Positions 45,490 through 54,909 of a DNA stretch of 64,000 bases are shown here, piece after piece (positions within the stretch are counted from its first letter, which is position 1; every line of letters begins with the position of its first letter). Source of the stretch: an uncultured Bacteroidaceae bacterium (GTDB lineage Bacteria; Bacteroidota; Bacteroidia; Bacteroidales; Bacteroidaceae); NCBI GenBank assembly GCA_905235575.1, contig CAJOLZ010000008.1, positions 38,816 through 102,815 of the forward strand, read 5' to 3'. The position numbers and the translations under genes were made by a program. Below the pieces are notes generated by a model, which was not told where the DNA came from, did no database searches, and saw only the letters and a list, made by a program, of their open reading frames with translations.

Positions 45490-45660
45490 ATGAAGAAGAT
45501 ATATCAGCGCCCGATGCTCACGCTCGTGACGGTGAGCACCGAACAGATTATTGCCGACAGCATAGAGAACGGTGGGCGTAGCAGCTCGAATGGTGTCACC
45601 TCGGCCGACGTGAAAGAGCGTCGCCCTGCAAGCCGCGACGTCTGGAACGACCAGTGGTAA
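45490..45660 (+). CDS. 56-residue protein of unknown function
   Basis: Reads MKKIYQRPMLTLVTVSTEQI, then IADSIENGGRSSSNGVTSAD, then VKERRPASRDVWNDQW. Short proteins of this style (MKKIY.KP start, small or polar middle, acidic and Trp-rich end) are common next to surface protein genes in Prevotella. It begins 37 bases after the frameshifted gene, in the same direction, and is followed by a terminator, so they probably share a transcript. Confidence 0.75.
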   Translation: MKKIYQRPMLTLVTVSTEQIIADSIENGGRSSSNGVTSADVKERRPASRDVWNDQW

Positions 45661-45682
45661 GATACGAATCTACATGATTTGT

Positions 45683-45720
45683 AAATGGCGAGGAACGCGA
45701 TATGTTCCTCGCCATTTCTT
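45683..45720 (+). terminator. Rho-independent terminator
   Basis: AAATGGCGAGGAAC (45683-45696) pairs with GTTCCTCGCCATTT (45704-45717), then CTTTTTTG. It follows the 56-residue gene by 22 bases. Confidence 0.92.
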
Positions 45721-45738
45721 TTTGCTGTCTGTTTTGGG

Positions 45739-45760
45739 TTAAACCCGAATCCGTCATACG
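45739..45760. repeat. Fragment of element E1 end
   Basis: TTAAACCCGAATCCGTCATACG matches the left end of element E1 at 31659 (one mismatch within CCCGAATCSGTCATACG) and lies 9 bases before a 22-bp array. Confidence 0.65.
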
Positions 45761-45769
45761 TGTTAAAAA

Positions 45770-45857
45770 CGCACTGTGCTGCGACGCCCATCGCACCACG
45801 GTGCGTTGCCTGTCGCAGCACGGTGCGTCAGGCGTAGGACTGCGGTGCACAGAAAAG
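45770..45857. repeat. 22-bp palindromic repeat array A6 (4 units)
   Basis: Units at 45770, 45792, 45814 and 45836, the last degenerate. It lies between convergent genes. Confidence 0.93.
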
Positions 45858-45905
45858 CCCCTGCCTTTCGATTTGTCATCGTTGTGGCAGGGGCCTGTGT
45901 TTTTT
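45853..45905. terminator. Bidirectional hairpin terminator
   Basis: GCCCCTGCC (45857-45865) pairs with GGCAGGGGC (45886-45894), with AAAA on the left and a T run on the right, so it can end the beta-helix gene on the minus strand and any read-through on the plus strand. Confidence 0.75.
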
Positions 45906-45908
45906 CTC

Positions 45909-47933
45909 TTATTGTGGGAAGTCCACCACGTAGGTCCGGTTGTCGCGGTGGGTGTTGTAGGTGCTCTTCACATGATTGTTCACCACGAATCCGTAGCCTC
46001 GGTTTGGCGGCGACGAGAGCGAATTGTTGCAGATGTTGTGCAGGCGCACGTCGGGTGCGTTCTCGGGCACCTCCACCGAGCTGTGGATGCGTATTTCGCG
46101 ATGCAGCACGTCGTAGATTCCGAAGGCGGTGGCATAGTGGTGCTGCACGGTGGAGGCCACCTTGTAGGCGGCATAACCGTCGCGCGTGCCGTTCTCGCTC
46201 ATGTACGATGCCTGGTCGGGGGCGTCGTAGGGCGACTCGCACTGGTAGAAATACGTGCGGCCGTACTCGCCTTTCCACAGTGTCTGATACTTTTGGAAGT
46301 GCTCGTTGAAGAGGCCATAGACGGTGACATGGTCGCCGTTCACCACCAGTCCGTAGGGGGCCACGTTCACATCCCAGCCCACACTTCCGCGCACGCCGTG
46401 GTCGGCTCTCCAAATCCAGAAATGGTCGCCTATGACGTCGTTGCTGTTGATGAGAATGCTCTCTTCCACCTCCACCTTGCCCGGACGGAATCCGCCCACG
46501 CGGACGAAGATGTCGGCCAGCAACGTCGGGTTTTCGGTGTGGCGCACGGAGGTCTTTTCGGCTCCCACCTGGATGAGCGAGGCCGAGCTGTAGTGGGCGT
46601 CGAGCATGATGGACGCCACCGTGACGCCATCGACGTCGTCCACCAGAATGGCGGTGGGTTGACCCTCGCCTGCAATGAGCGTGGCATAGCCCAGTCCGAG
46701 AACGATGGTGCCCGGCCGTGTGATGTGGAGGGGCTCCTCGAGGGTGAACATGCCGGGCGTGAAGAGCAGGTGCTTGCCCTGCTGCAGCTGGCGGTTCATC
46801 TCGCGCGCCGAGGTGCCTTCCTTGACGATGAAAAAGTCCTCGATTACGTCGAATGTCTCGCCCTTGCCCATCGATTCGTGGGTGTAGGAGAGGCCCTTGC
46901 TGTCATGTCTCAGTGCAGGACGGAATACCTTGTATCGTCCGTCGCTGTCGACGAAGATGAATGGCTTTTCGCGCACGATGGGTGTGGTGGGGATGAAGGT
47001 GACGTTGCCGCCTTCGGCCCAGTTGTCACGATAGGTGGACTTGTCAACGACGTCACCTAGCTCCACGCCCTGGAAGCAGTAGTTGTACTTCTCCTCGCGG
47101 AAGTCACCGCGGCCGCCTCCCAGAACGGAATTGCGATAGTACCACTGTTGCTGATGGTCGCTGCCCGCGGCGGTCTCGAAGTGACAGTCGGCAGCATAAC
47201 CGCCGCTCACCCAGCCGTTGCCCCATTGTGCTCGCATCACTCGCTCGCTGTGGACGCGGCGAAGCGGTGCGGCCTGCGACACAGCCCACTTGAAGGTTTC
47301 CTCCTCAGTGTACGTTTGCACCCCGCGCACCGAGAGGTTCTCCAGCGAACGCCAGAAGGTGCAGGTGCCGTTGTCGTCGCGCATCGGGGAGGGGGTGTGC
47401 ACGTTGTGCACCATCACTTCGTATGGCGTTCGGCCCAGTCCGGCCAGTTGCATGTAGTAGGGCACATTGAGCAGTCCCGCCTTGCGATAGTCGCCCGGCA
47501 GAAGCAGCACGGCATAGCGGTTGCGGCTGAACTGGTCGTGCAGCATCTTCTCGTGCAGCGCGTTAATCTCTCCTCCGACGGTCGTCATGTCGTCTTTCGG
47601 CCCGAAGACGAGGACGTTGGGACCGAACATCTCCTCGGTGAGCGAGGTTGTCATCAGCAGATTGCCCTGCTCGTCCTCCACGCGATAATAGTAGGTGGCA
47701 GGATTGGCCTTCAGCTTTTTGTCGGTGAACGTCTCGGTCTTCGTCTTTCCCACAAGGACGTACTTTCCTACGCGGCTTTCGGCCCGCAGAATGTTCACGC
47801 GACCAGTGGGAGTCTTGGCTCGCACACTGTCGGGGAGGGTGATGCGGATGCTTCTCTGCTCGCTGCGAATGGTTTGTGACGAGGCTGCCGTTGTGGCAAG
47901 CGCAAGGCATAAAATGGTCAGAATTTTCCTCAT
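45909..47933 (-). CDS. Exported right-handed beta-helix protein, putative carbohydrate-active enzyme
   Basis: 674 residues, signal peptide LALATTAASS/QT. The C-terminal two thirds has beta-helix features (LLFTPGMFTLEEPLHITRPG, VLGLGYATLIAGEGQPTAIL, NSNDVIGDHFWIWRADHGVR, YGLFNEHFQKYQTLWKGEYG). I recall similar long proteins in actinobacteria, often mislabelled adenylyl cyclase. A pectate-lyase or GH55-like role is possible; no catalytic residues can be named with confidence. Lies beside the alpha-galactosidase gene in the same orientation but has its own promoter. Confidence 0.7.
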   Translation of the reverse strand: MRKILTILCLALATTAASSQTIRSEQRSIRITLPDSVRAKTPTGRVNILRAESRVGKYVLVGKTKTETFTDKKLKANPATYYYRVEDEQGNLLMTTSLTEEMFGPNVLVFGPKDDMTTVGGEINALHEKMLHDQFSRNRYAVLLLPGDYRKAGLLNVPYYMQLAGLGRTPYEVMVHNVHTPSPMRDDNGTCTFWRSLENLSVRGVQTYTEEETFKWAVSQAAPLRRVHSERVMRAQWGNGWVSGGYAADCHFETAAGSDHQQQWYYRNSVLGGGRGDFREEKYNYCFQGVELGDVVDKSTYRDNWAEGGNVTFIPTTPIVREKPFIFVDSDGRYKVFRPALRHDSKGLSYTHESMGKGETFDVIEDFFIVKEGTSAREMNRQLQQGKHLLFTPGMFTLEEPLHITRPGTIVLGLGYATLIAGEGQPTAILVDDVDGVTVASIMLDAHYSSASLIQVGAEKTSVRHTENPTLLADIFVRVGGFRPGKVEVEESILINSNDVIGDHFWIWRADHGVRGSVGWDVNVAPYGLVVNGDHVTVYGLFNEHFQKYQTLWKGEYGRTYFYQCESPYDAPDQASYMSENGTRDGYAAYKVASTVQHHYATAFGIYDVLHREIRIHSSVEVPENAPDVRLHNICNNSLSSPPNRGYGFVVNNHVKSTYNTHRDNRTYVVDFPQ

Positions 47934-47964
47934 TGTTGTATGGATTTTTGGATGTTACTCTGTG

Positions 47965-47972
47965 CAAAGTTA
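47965..47972 (-). promoter_or_regulatory. Candidate -7 box of the beta-helix gene
   Basis: Minus strand TAACTTTG followed by C, 31 bases before the ATG. Confidence 0.55.
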
Positions 47973-48046
47973 TGTTTTCTCACATTCCGCCAGGGACTGA
48001 GATGTCCAAAAATCCTCTAAATTCTGATATTTATGCACTTCGTCTT

Positions 48047-49681
48047 TCAACGTCTGGCGAGCGTCATGCTGTCAATGTCGGGTGCCCATCCCGTGGCGTT
48101 AGAGATGCGTATGACATTGTCGCCCTTCTTCAGATTGATGTCGACGAAGACAGTTTGCCGCACATTCCAGTCGCGGGCAGGCACGGTGATGGTTTTTACC
48201 TTCTGTCCGTTCACGCTGACATCCATCTGTCGCTCCTCGCCGGAGAAGAAGGCAATCGTCATCCTATGGCGTCCTGCTTTCTTTACATATACGTGTTGCC
48301 ACTGCAGGTCGTTCTCTTCGCTCATGCCGAGGTACGATGCGGTGTAGCCACCCGTAGCGGCAGAGTTACCGCGGAAGATTGCAGTAGCTTCGACACCAAA
48401 CTTCTGCTTCAGGTCGGTCGCTTGGTTGTTGCGCAGTTCCTGATACATGGGCAGGTAGGCTGTCTCGGCTTCATAGGTGGTACGTTCGAGGCGTTTCTTG
48501 CACTCGGCAATGAAGAAACGCGCGCCGTGGGCGGGATACTCCATGCCCAGCGTAGCGCTCTTGTTAGGCTGTTCCTTTAGTTCGTAGACGGCACCCGTGA
48601 TGCAGTCGCGCAGCACAACGTCGCCGCCAAGCTCAAGGTCAGACAATTTAAGGTCGACACGCTGCGTCTGGTCGCTGGGGTTATAGACAGCAATGGCACG
48701 CTGCTTGCCGTGTAGCTTCTTGATGTCCTTCACAAGAATGTAACACTCACCCTGCTTTTCGGATACATAGGCTTGCAGGTGTAGCGGGTCTTGGTTGAGG
48801 GAGATAAGATCCTTGTTGCACAGCAACTTCAGCGATTCGGGCTTGATGTTGGCCATATCGCAACCGATGAGCAGCGGCGAAGACATGATGCACCACATGC
48901 CGAAGTGAGTTTCGTCTTCGATTTTTGACATTGTGCGACCCACCTCCAGCATGTCCATGTCGTTGTAGTGCCCGTCGTGGCAATAGGCAGAGAGATAGAG
49001 GTTTTCGGAGAGGATGGCCTTCACGGAACCCCATGAGCTGTTGATGTCGCCCGTGGTGCGCCATGAGTCGGCCACGTCGCTTATCCATGTGCCTGGGAAG
49101 GCCCAGCGGCATACGTTGAAGACCACGCCTTTCTTTCCGCAGTTCTTGATGGCGTTGGAAATTTTCGTGTACTGTTCGCGTTCGTCGAGTCCCATGTGGT
49201 TGCCACCGCAGTAGTCCACCTTGATGAAATCGAAGTCCCAGTCTATGAAGTACAGATGACAGTCCTCATCCTCGTGGCCTGCCAGTCCTACGCCCATACC
49301 CCATTTGTGTCGGTTCTGCGAGCCGCAAGTGTTGTCTCCGGCGTCGCTGTATATGCCGGCTTTCAGACCTTTCGAGTGGATATAGTCCACGAGCGAGCGC
49401 ATTCCGTTGGGGAAGAGTTTCGTGTTCAGGCGCAGGTGGCCGTCGTCGCCGCGTCCGTCCCAGTATCCGTCGTCGATGTTGATGTATTTGTAACCCACCT
49501 TGTCAAGTCCTGTGGCCACCATGGCATCGGCTTGACTGCGGATGAGCTCTTCGTTGATGTTGAGTGCAAATGTGTTCCACGAGCTCCATCCCATGGTGGG
49601 GGGATTGATGTTGCTGGCTTCGGTGGTGCCGATGGTCGCAAATGCTGCGGCCAGCAGGCTGATGATGGCATGCTTTTTCAT
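48047..49681 (-). CDS. GH27 alpha-galactosidase with C-terminal carbohydrate-binding domain
   Basis: 544 residues. The GH27 barrel starts PPTMGWSSWNTFALNINEEL; the nucleophile Asp is in FDFIKVDYCGGNHMG and the acid/base Asp in ADSWRTTGDINSSW; CHDGHYNDMDMLEVG follows. After an all-beta domain (to about 400), residues from about 405 (RTTYEAETAYLPM, GYTASYLGMSEENDLQWQHV, KKGDNVIRISNATGWAPDID) look like a CBM35/CBM6-type module. It would release alpha-galactose from galactomannan or raffinose sugars. Confidence 0.94.
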   Translation of the reverse strand: MKKHAIISLLAAAFATIGTTEASNINPPTMGWSSWNTFALNINEELIRSQADAMVATGLDKVGYKYINIDDGYWDGRGDDGHLRLNTKLFPNGMRSLVDYIHSKGLKAGIYSDAGDNTCGSQNRHKWGMGVGLAGHEDEDCHLYFIDWDFDFIKVDYCGGNHMGLDEREQYTKISNAIKNCGKKGVVFNVCRWAFPGTWISDVADSWRTTGDINSSWGSVKAILSENLYLSAYCHDGHYNDMDMLEVGRTMSKIEDETHFGMWCIMSSPLLIGCDMANIKPESLKLLCNKDLISLNQDPLHLQAYVSEKQGECYILVKDIKKLHGKQRAIAVYNPSDQTQRVDLKLSDLELGGDVVLRDCITGAVYELKEQPNKSATLGMEYPAHGARFFIAECKKRLERTTYEAETAYLPMYQELRNNQATDLKQKFGVEATAIFRGNSAATGGYTASYLGMSEENDLQWQHVYVKKAGRHRMTIAFFSGEERQMDVSVNGQKVKTITVPARDWNVRQTVFVDINLKKGDNVIRISNATGWAPDIDSMTLARR

Positions 49682-49717
49682 GGCATTGATTGTTTAGGGA
49701 ATGTTTTGGAATATGAG

Positions 49718-49753
49718 AAAGGGACAATGGATGCACTTATCCATTGCCCCTTT
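49718..49753 (-). terminator. Rho-independent terminator after ilvC
   Basis: Minus strand AAAGGGGCAATGGAT pairs with ATCCATTGTCCCTTT over a 6-base loop, 14 bases past the ilvC stop and followed by TCTC. It separates ilvC from the galactosidase gene. Confidence 0.82.
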
Positions 49754-49767
49754 GTATGAAATTCGGA

Positions 49768-50811
49768 TTAGTTATTCTCGGGACGCAGCTGGCGTACGAC
49801 CTCGGCTGTGCGCCACATTTCGCTGTCGCGCAGTGCAGCCAGTTCTTTCTCCAGTCCTACGCGGTAGTCGGGCTTTGAGTTGGCGTCGATGGATATCTGA
49901 GCCTCGTTGCCGGCCTTCACGCTGGCGTAGAGCTGCTGAACGACGGGCTTGATGGCGTCGTGGAAGCGGGGATACCAGTCGAGGGCACCGCGCTGTGCTG
50001 TGGTCGAGCAGTTGGCATACATCCAGTCCATACCCTTGGCAGCGAAGAGCGGCATCAGGCTCTGTGTGAGCTCCTCTACGGTTTCGTTGAAGGCTTCCGA
50101 GGGGGTGTGACCGTTCTCGCGCAGCACTTCGTACTGTGCCAGCAGCAGACCCTGGATGGCACCCATCAGCGAACCGCGCTCACCGGTGAGGTCGCTGGTG
50201 GCTTCGCGCTGGAAGGTGGTCTCGAAGAGGTAGCCGCTACCGATGCCGATGCCCAGAGCCAGCGTACGGTCGAGAGCCTTGCCTGTGGCGTCCTGGTATA
50301 CGGCATACGAACTGTTCAGTCCGCGGCCTTCGAGGAACATGGTGCGCAGTGAGGTACCCGAACCCTTCGGGGCTACCATAATCACGTCGATGTCCTTTGC
50401 GGGAACGCATCCTGTGCGGTCGTTCCAAGTGATGGCAAAGCCGTGGCTGAAATAGAGGGCCTTGCCGGGGGTCAGATATTGCTTCAGTGTGGGCCATACG
50501 CTCATCACGGCGGCGTCGGAGAGCAGACACATCACGATGGTTCCCTTCTGGGCTGCTTCTTCGATGGAGAAGAGTGTCTCGCCGGGCACCCATCCGTCGG
50601 CCTTTGCCTTCTCGAAAGTCTTGCCCTGACGCTGGCCAACGATTACGTTGAAGCCATTGTCGCGCAGGTTGCAGGCCTGGCCCGGGCCCTGTACGCCGTA
50701 GCCAATCACGGCGATGGTCTCGTCTTTCAGAATCTCACGTGCTTTTTCCAGAGGAAACTCCTCGCGGGTCATCACTTCTTCGATGACTCCGCCAAAATTC
50801 ATTTTTGCCAT
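49768..50811 (-). CDS. ilvC: Ketol-acid reductoisomerase
   Basis: Second common step of valine, leucine and isoleucine synthesis, NADPH- and Mg-dependent. 347 residues: Rossmann loop AVIGYGVQGPGQACNLRDNG, then DVIMVAPKGSGTSLR, and the knotted C-terminal domain with DLTGERGSLMGAIQGLLLAQ and the metal-binding EAFNETVEELTQSL. Transcribed alone from the promoter at 50899. Confidence 0.97.
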   Translation of the reverse strand: MAKMNFGGVIEEVMTREEFPLEKAREILKDETIAVIGYGVQGPGQACNLRDNGFNVIVGQRQGKTFEKAKADGWVPGETLFSIEEAAQKGTIVMCLLSDAAVMSVWPTLKQYLTPGKALYFSHGFAITWNDRTGCVPAKDIDVIMVAPKGSGTSLRTMFLEGRGLNSSYAVYQDATGKALDRTLALGIGIGSGYLFETTFQREATSDLTGERGSLMGAIQGLLLAQYEVLRENGHTPSEAFNETVEELTQSLMPLFAAKGMDWMYANCSTTAQRGALDWYPRFHDAIKPVVQQLYASVKAGNEAQISIDANSKPDYRVGLEKELAALRDSEMWRTAEVVRQLRPENN

Positions 50812-50898
50812 TGTCTTAAAAAATTTATTTAGATATTCTTCACTTCTCTATTTCCGATTCACGGCAGCGGCTGCGAGGGCGTGTCGCATAATCGGGGG

Positions 50899-50930
50899 CA
50901 AAGTTACGAAGAAACTTTCAGTCTACCAAC
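50899..50930 (-). promoter_or_regulatory. Promoter of ilvC
   Basis: Minus strand TAACTTTG (50899-50906) with GTTG 20 bases upstream (50927-50930). Leader of about 80 bases. Confidence 0.7.
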
Positions 50931-51066
50931 ATATCGCGCGTGCAAATTACATTCTCGGGCGAAAGTATTTTCTTCGTTCCCCGATGGTGACGAAAGTTTC
51001 GGAACAGGCGAGCGAAAAGATACTGCTCAGTCTCCTTTTTCTCGGCCCGAAAAGTTCGTCGCGAAA

Positions 51067-51154
51067 CGCACCGCAGTCTTACGCCTGTCGCACCACGTTT
51101 CGACGGCCTTCGCACCACGCTGCGACAGCCATCGCACCACGGTGCGTTTTTGCC
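51067..51154. repeat. 22-bp palindromic repeat array A7 (4 units)
   Basis: Units at 51067, 51089, 51111 and 51133; the last ends in TTTTTG, then GCCCGAATC. It lies 81 bases after capA. The 423-base gap 50812-51234 holds this array and the ilvC promoter. Confidence 0.94.
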
Positions 51155-51234
51155 CGAATCACCCAACTTTCTGAATCGGATGCCTATTCTGCTGAAATCG
51201 AAGCGTTTCTTCTCCCCGATGCTTGTCGCTTCCG

Positions 51235-52170
51235 TTACGGCTCCTTGACCACGGGGCGGTTGCCCACAATCTGCACGGAGATGGTGTCCCATGCAACGGG
51301 CTCGCCGGCGCGGAAATGCAGGCGTGCCATCATGCTGGTGCGGGCGAGGGGAGGCTGTTGGTCGAAGACGAAGTTGCCGAGGCTATAGAAGACGAGCGTG
51401 CTCCCGATGGAGTCGATGGGCTGCAGCACGTGGGGGTGGTGGCCAATGATGGCGTCGGCTCCCGCATCGGACAGCCTGCGTGCCATGCGGCGTTGGTGGA
51501 TGGTGGGAAGTGTCTGAAACTCAGTTCCCCAGTGCAGCACCACTGCGATGCGTGTCTCGGGATGTGCGCTGTGATATTCGTGTACGGCCTGCGCCAACTG
51601 CTCGCCTGTGGCCTGGCAGATGTCGGGGGCATCCTCGGCAGGAAGCCAGTTTTCCAGCGGCAGGTCGAGGGCGTTGAAGATGGCAATGTGTTGGCCGGAC
51701 TTGCTGATGACGGTGGGGGAGAAGCGTTCAGCCTGCGACAGACCGTAACCCATCGGGGTGATGCCTGCGTCACAGAGGTGACGATGCGTGTCACGCAGAC
51801 CGCCTCGACCTTGGTCGATGGTATGGTTGTTGGCCAGCGCTGCGTGGGTCACTCCTACACGCCGCAGCTCCGAAGCCCAGTCGGCATCGGCACGGAAGAT
51901 ATACTGTTTGTTCACGGGCAACACGGTGTCTGTGAGCGGACACTCCAGATTGATGACCACCGCATCGGCCTCTTCGAAGTAGGGTTGCACCTCTTCAAAG
52001 AGATAGCCTACTCCTCGTTTTTCGGCCGTCGGACGCACGCCTCGATCCAGCAACACGTCACCCGTAAACAGAATGACGACCTCTCCGTCGTCCCCACCCT
52101 GAGGGGGACGGGAACAGGAGAGGAACATCAGTAGGAGACTAACAGCCAGAGCCGTAGAAGGAGCCCTCAT
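51235..52170 (-). CDS. CapA-family lipoprotein (PgsA/CapA metallophosphatase fold)
   Basis: 311 residues. Lipobox LLLMFLSCS with Cys at about 19. Metallophosphoesterase-like motifs ILFTGDVLLDRGV, VINLECPLTD, HAALANNHTIDQG and later GHHPHVLQPIDSIG match the CapA family linked to poly-gamma-glutamate export, although no other capsule genes are near. The start overlaps the end of the DUF3160 gene by 32 bases, so expression is coupled. Confidence 0.9.
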   Translation of the reverse strand: MRAPSTALAVSLLLMFLSCSRPPQGGDDGEVVILFTGDVLLDRGVRPTAEKRGVGYLFEEVQPYFEEADAVVINLECPLTDTVLPVNKQYIFRADADWASELRRVGVTHAALANNHTIDQGRGGLRDTHRHLCDAGITPMGYGLSQAERFSPTVISKSGQHIAIFNALDLPLENWLPAEDAPDICQATGEQLAQAVHEYHSAHPETRIAVVLHWGTEFQTLPTIHQRRMARRLSDAGADAIIGHHPHVLQPIDSIGSTLVFYSLGNFVFDQQPPLARTSMMARLHFRAGEPVAWDTISVQIVGNRPVVKEP

Positions 52171-54595
52171 TCACGGTCGGCTTGCTGTTGATGATATAGG
52201 GCTGCATCCATTTGGGACGCTCGGGTACGTCGCCCTTCTCCAGCCGCTGTTGCCACTCTTCGTCGGTGAGCCGCTGCCCAATCGGGTTCACGAACTCATA
52301 GTAACTGAACGTGGCTCCGCGTGTGAGATAGGTCTTGCCGCCGATATCCACCAGGACGTAGATGACATCGGCATTTCCCGTCGCCTCGTACAGGATTCCG
52401 TCCTTCTCGCATTCGGGGATATTGCGTGTGAATACATCGGTCACCAGTGCGATGGAACGCTCGGGTCCCTTCACCAGTTCCCAGCCGTCGGGCTGCACAT
52501 CGGGGTCGATGATGCTCAGTGTGTACCACTCGAGCTCGGAGCCCATATACTTGATATGGTTGTATTCGTTCTCCTCAAGCGTGGTGCCGGCCAGCTCCTT
52601 CTCGCTTATCTTGATGCAGAAGTCGATGAGGTTTTCCAGCTGGGTTGTGCGCTCGTCCAGTGGTTTGTCCATGAGCGCATGCTTCTCGAGAAGCTGTCGT
52701 GTGAGGGTCAGCAGTTCGCGCATCTTCTTCCAGAACTGGATGTTTGGCTCTATGTATCCCACCAGAATCGGATCTGGGAACTCGCTTCCTGCACCGCATT
52801 CGGCTGCAAAGGGCTGCTCGCTGTATAGGACTGCATCGTGCTTCAGCTCACCCCACGAAGCCAGTGCGGTGTTCAGATTCTTGCGCTGCCAGTGAGAAGT
52901 CTGCATGTAGGCAGGTTGGTTCTTGTCTTCATGCTGAAGGGTCACCAGGCACTCAATCCACTTGTTATACATGGTGTTGTCCCATGCATCGTAGTTGCTG
53001 AAGTGCTGCTTCATCTTCTCGGCTTCGGTTTTGTATGCTTTCCACTGTGCCGGAACATCGAATACCTTATTTATTATATTGTCGGCTTCAGCTGAACCGA
53101 AGGCAGCAAATACGTCCAGTCCCGATGGGTAGGCATGCTTGGCATTGGGTGTCTCGTCATACATCTGGTTCAGAATCTCGGCATCAGGCGAGTAGCGCTG
53201 CGGCATGTAGTTGATTTTGTCGCTGCACGAGGATAGTACCACCTTCGGCGTGATGCGGTTGTGCGTCTGGAAGAGCACCTTCAGTTGTTCGTCCAGCCAC
53301 TTGAGTTTGCCGTCGTCGGTCAGGTCGTTCAGCGTCGTGAACTGTCCTTCTCCGATGAGTTTTGCCATGTCGAAGACCGATACATTATCAGGTTCGCCCA
53401 TGAGGAAGGAGAGTGTTTCGCTGACATCCTCGCCGACGGTCGTGCCGGCTGTCTGATAGGAGCGGATGATGTAGGCCATCATTGCGGCGTACTTGGTGGC
53501 CTGTTGGCTCTCGCGGCAGAAGGTGCACGTCTGCAGCCACATCATGGCGCGGAAGTAGCGTTGCTCAGCCTCGTTGCGGGTATAATGGCCGCGCGGACGG
53601 AAGAGGTCGTAGTTGAAGTAGACGTCGAGCCAGGGCATCATCGACGATGCCGTCGGTTGTTCGGCCTGAATGTTGCGCAGTTCTGCTGCCACTTTTTGGC
53701 CGTAGCTCTCGGGAACGGGCAGTTGTTCTTTGCCCGTGAGCAGGCGGTCGGCCACGGCAAAGAACGCTGCGTTGAACTCGGCCAGGTTGCGGATTTCGCC
53801 CTCCGAGGCCTGTGCGGCATATTCCATGGCACGTTGGTTCATCAGCTGGCAGACTTTGTGGAGGCGTTCGGTGAAGTTGTGGCGTTCCAGCGACTTTAGC
53901 ACATAACTGAAGTACATGTGGAAGACCTGCAGATAGACGTCTGTCGTGATGTAGTTGGGCATGCATTGGTAGTCGTTCACCTCATAGACGTTGAAAAGTT
54001 GCTGCATGTCGGAGGGCGTGATGCAGAAGTTCGTGCCGTTCAGTCTCTCGTAGAACTCGGGCTGATAATTGTCCAGCTGGAACATGTTCACTGTCAGCGC
54101 AGGATTCAGCAGGTCGATGTCTTCGCTCTTCACGGCGCGGAACTTTTCCATCTCCTTCATCCGCTGGTCAATCTTGTCCACGAATGCCTGTTCTTCTGCC
54201 GAGAGGCCTGCCTTGTCGTATTCGAGCAGCGCTTTCCAGTCGTGCTTCTCCAGATAATCGTAGCATGTCGCTTCGTACCATTCGCATTTGGTCTGGAAGA
54301 ATTTGTTCACCTCCTCATCGAGGAACCAAAACCCATGCACGGCATAGACGTAACTCTTCATCAGTCGCAGCTCGGCATAGGTCATTTCGCTGATGTCGGT
54401 GGAGAGGTCCACCTGTTTCGGCAGTGTCTTTTCGGTGAGCAGAAACGATTTCGGGTTGTAGTCCTTGCCTTCTACGTGCAGCCCTGCGGTCTCGCTTGTG
54501 TTCTCTTCGTTTGCCCCAGCCTCGGCCTGCGAGGCCTTTTTTCCGCACGACGCCAATGCCAGCGTCAGGGTGAGCATACAGAATACGTGTTTCAT
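52139..54595 (-). CDS. DUF3160 lipoprotein with N-terminal YARHG domain
   Basis: 818 residues. Lipobox LALASCG with Cys at about 17. Residues about 70-110 (LRLMKSYVYAVHGFWFLDEE, KFFQTKCEWYEA) fit a YARHG domain, here with AVHG in place of ARHG; the rest (NYITTDVYLQVFHMYFSYVL, YFRAMMWLQTC) is DUF3160, mostly helical and probably envelope-located. Function unknown. Operon with capA. Confidence 0.85.
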   Translation of the reverse strand: MKHVFCMLTLTLALASCGKKASQAEAGANEENTSETAGLHVEGKDYNPKSFLLTEKTLPKQVDLSTDISEMTYAELRLMKSYVYAVHGFWFLDEEVNKFFQTKCEWYEATCYDYLEKHDWKALLEYDKAGLSAEEQAFVDKIDQRMKEMEKFRAVKSEDIDLLNPALTVNMFQLDNYQPEFYERLNGTNFCITPSDMQQLFNVYEVNDYQCMPNYITTDVYLQVFHMYFSYVLKSLERHNFTERLHKVCQLMNQRAMEYAAQASEGEIRNLAEFNAAFFAVADRLLTGKEQLPVPESYGQKVAAELRNIQAEQPTASSMMPWLDVYFNYDLFRPRGHYTRNEAEQRYFRAMMWLQTCTFCRESQQATKYAAMMAYIIRSYQTAGTTVGEDVSETLSFLMGEPDNVSVFDMAKLIGEGQFTTLNDLTDDGKLKWLDEQLKVLFQTHNRITPKVVLSSCSDKINYMPQRYSPDAEILNQMYDETPNAKHAYPSGLDVFAAFGSAEADNIINKVFDVPAQWKAYKTEAEKMKQHFSNYDAWDNTMYNKWIECLVTLQHEDKNQPAYMQTSHWQRKNLNTALASWGELKHDAVLYSEQPFAAECGAGSEFPDPILVGYIEPNIQFWKKMRELLTLTRQLLEKHALMDKPLDERTTQLENLIDFCIKISEKELAGTTLEENEYNHIKYMGSELEWYTLSIIDPDVQPDGWELVKGPERSIALVTDVFTRNIPECEKDGILYEATGNADVIYVLVDIGGKTYLTRGATFSYYEFVNPIGQRLTDEEWQQRLEKGDVPERPKWMQPYIINSKPTVNEGSFYGSGC

Positions 54596-54676
54596 ATTAC
54601 AGACAATTTTTTAATTTCTTATGACCTGTGTGAAGGAGACAGACCGATGGTCAGCTCATTCGATGGTTTACGCCGA

Positions 54677-54708
54677 CAAATTTATGAAATAAATTACAAC
54701 GAAACAAC
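54677..54708 (-). promoter_or_regulatory. Promoter of the DUF3160-capA operon
   Basis: Minus strand TAAATTTG (54677-54684) with GTTG 20 bases upstream (54705-54708), about 80 bases before the ATG. Confidence 0.65.
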
Positions 54709-54793
54709 TTTACATAAAATAATTGTGCATTAAGCACTTTTTGTTGTGTATTATGTGTGTTATTCATTATGGAATGAAAATAGCGCCCGAAAA

Positions 54794-54881
54794 CGCACTG
54801 TGGTGCGACGCGTGTCGCAGCACGGTGCGCAGCCTGTCGCAACGTGGTGCGTTGCCTGTCGCAACGTGGTGCGCAAATTGT
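54794..54881. repeat. 22-bp palindromic repeat array A8 (4 units plus a partial fifth)
   Basis: Units at 54794, 54816, 54838 and 54860; a fifth start (CGCACAGACCG) follows. It lies 29 bases past the small lipoprotein gene and fills most of the 314-base gap 54596-54909. Confidence 0.95.
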
Positions 54882-54909
54882 CGCACAGACCGTTTTGGAC
54901 TTAAAGTTC

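Noticed and set aside
48047..50811. ilvC and the alpha-galactosidase gene as one operon
   Set aside because: A strong hairpin terminator (49718-49753) lies between them.
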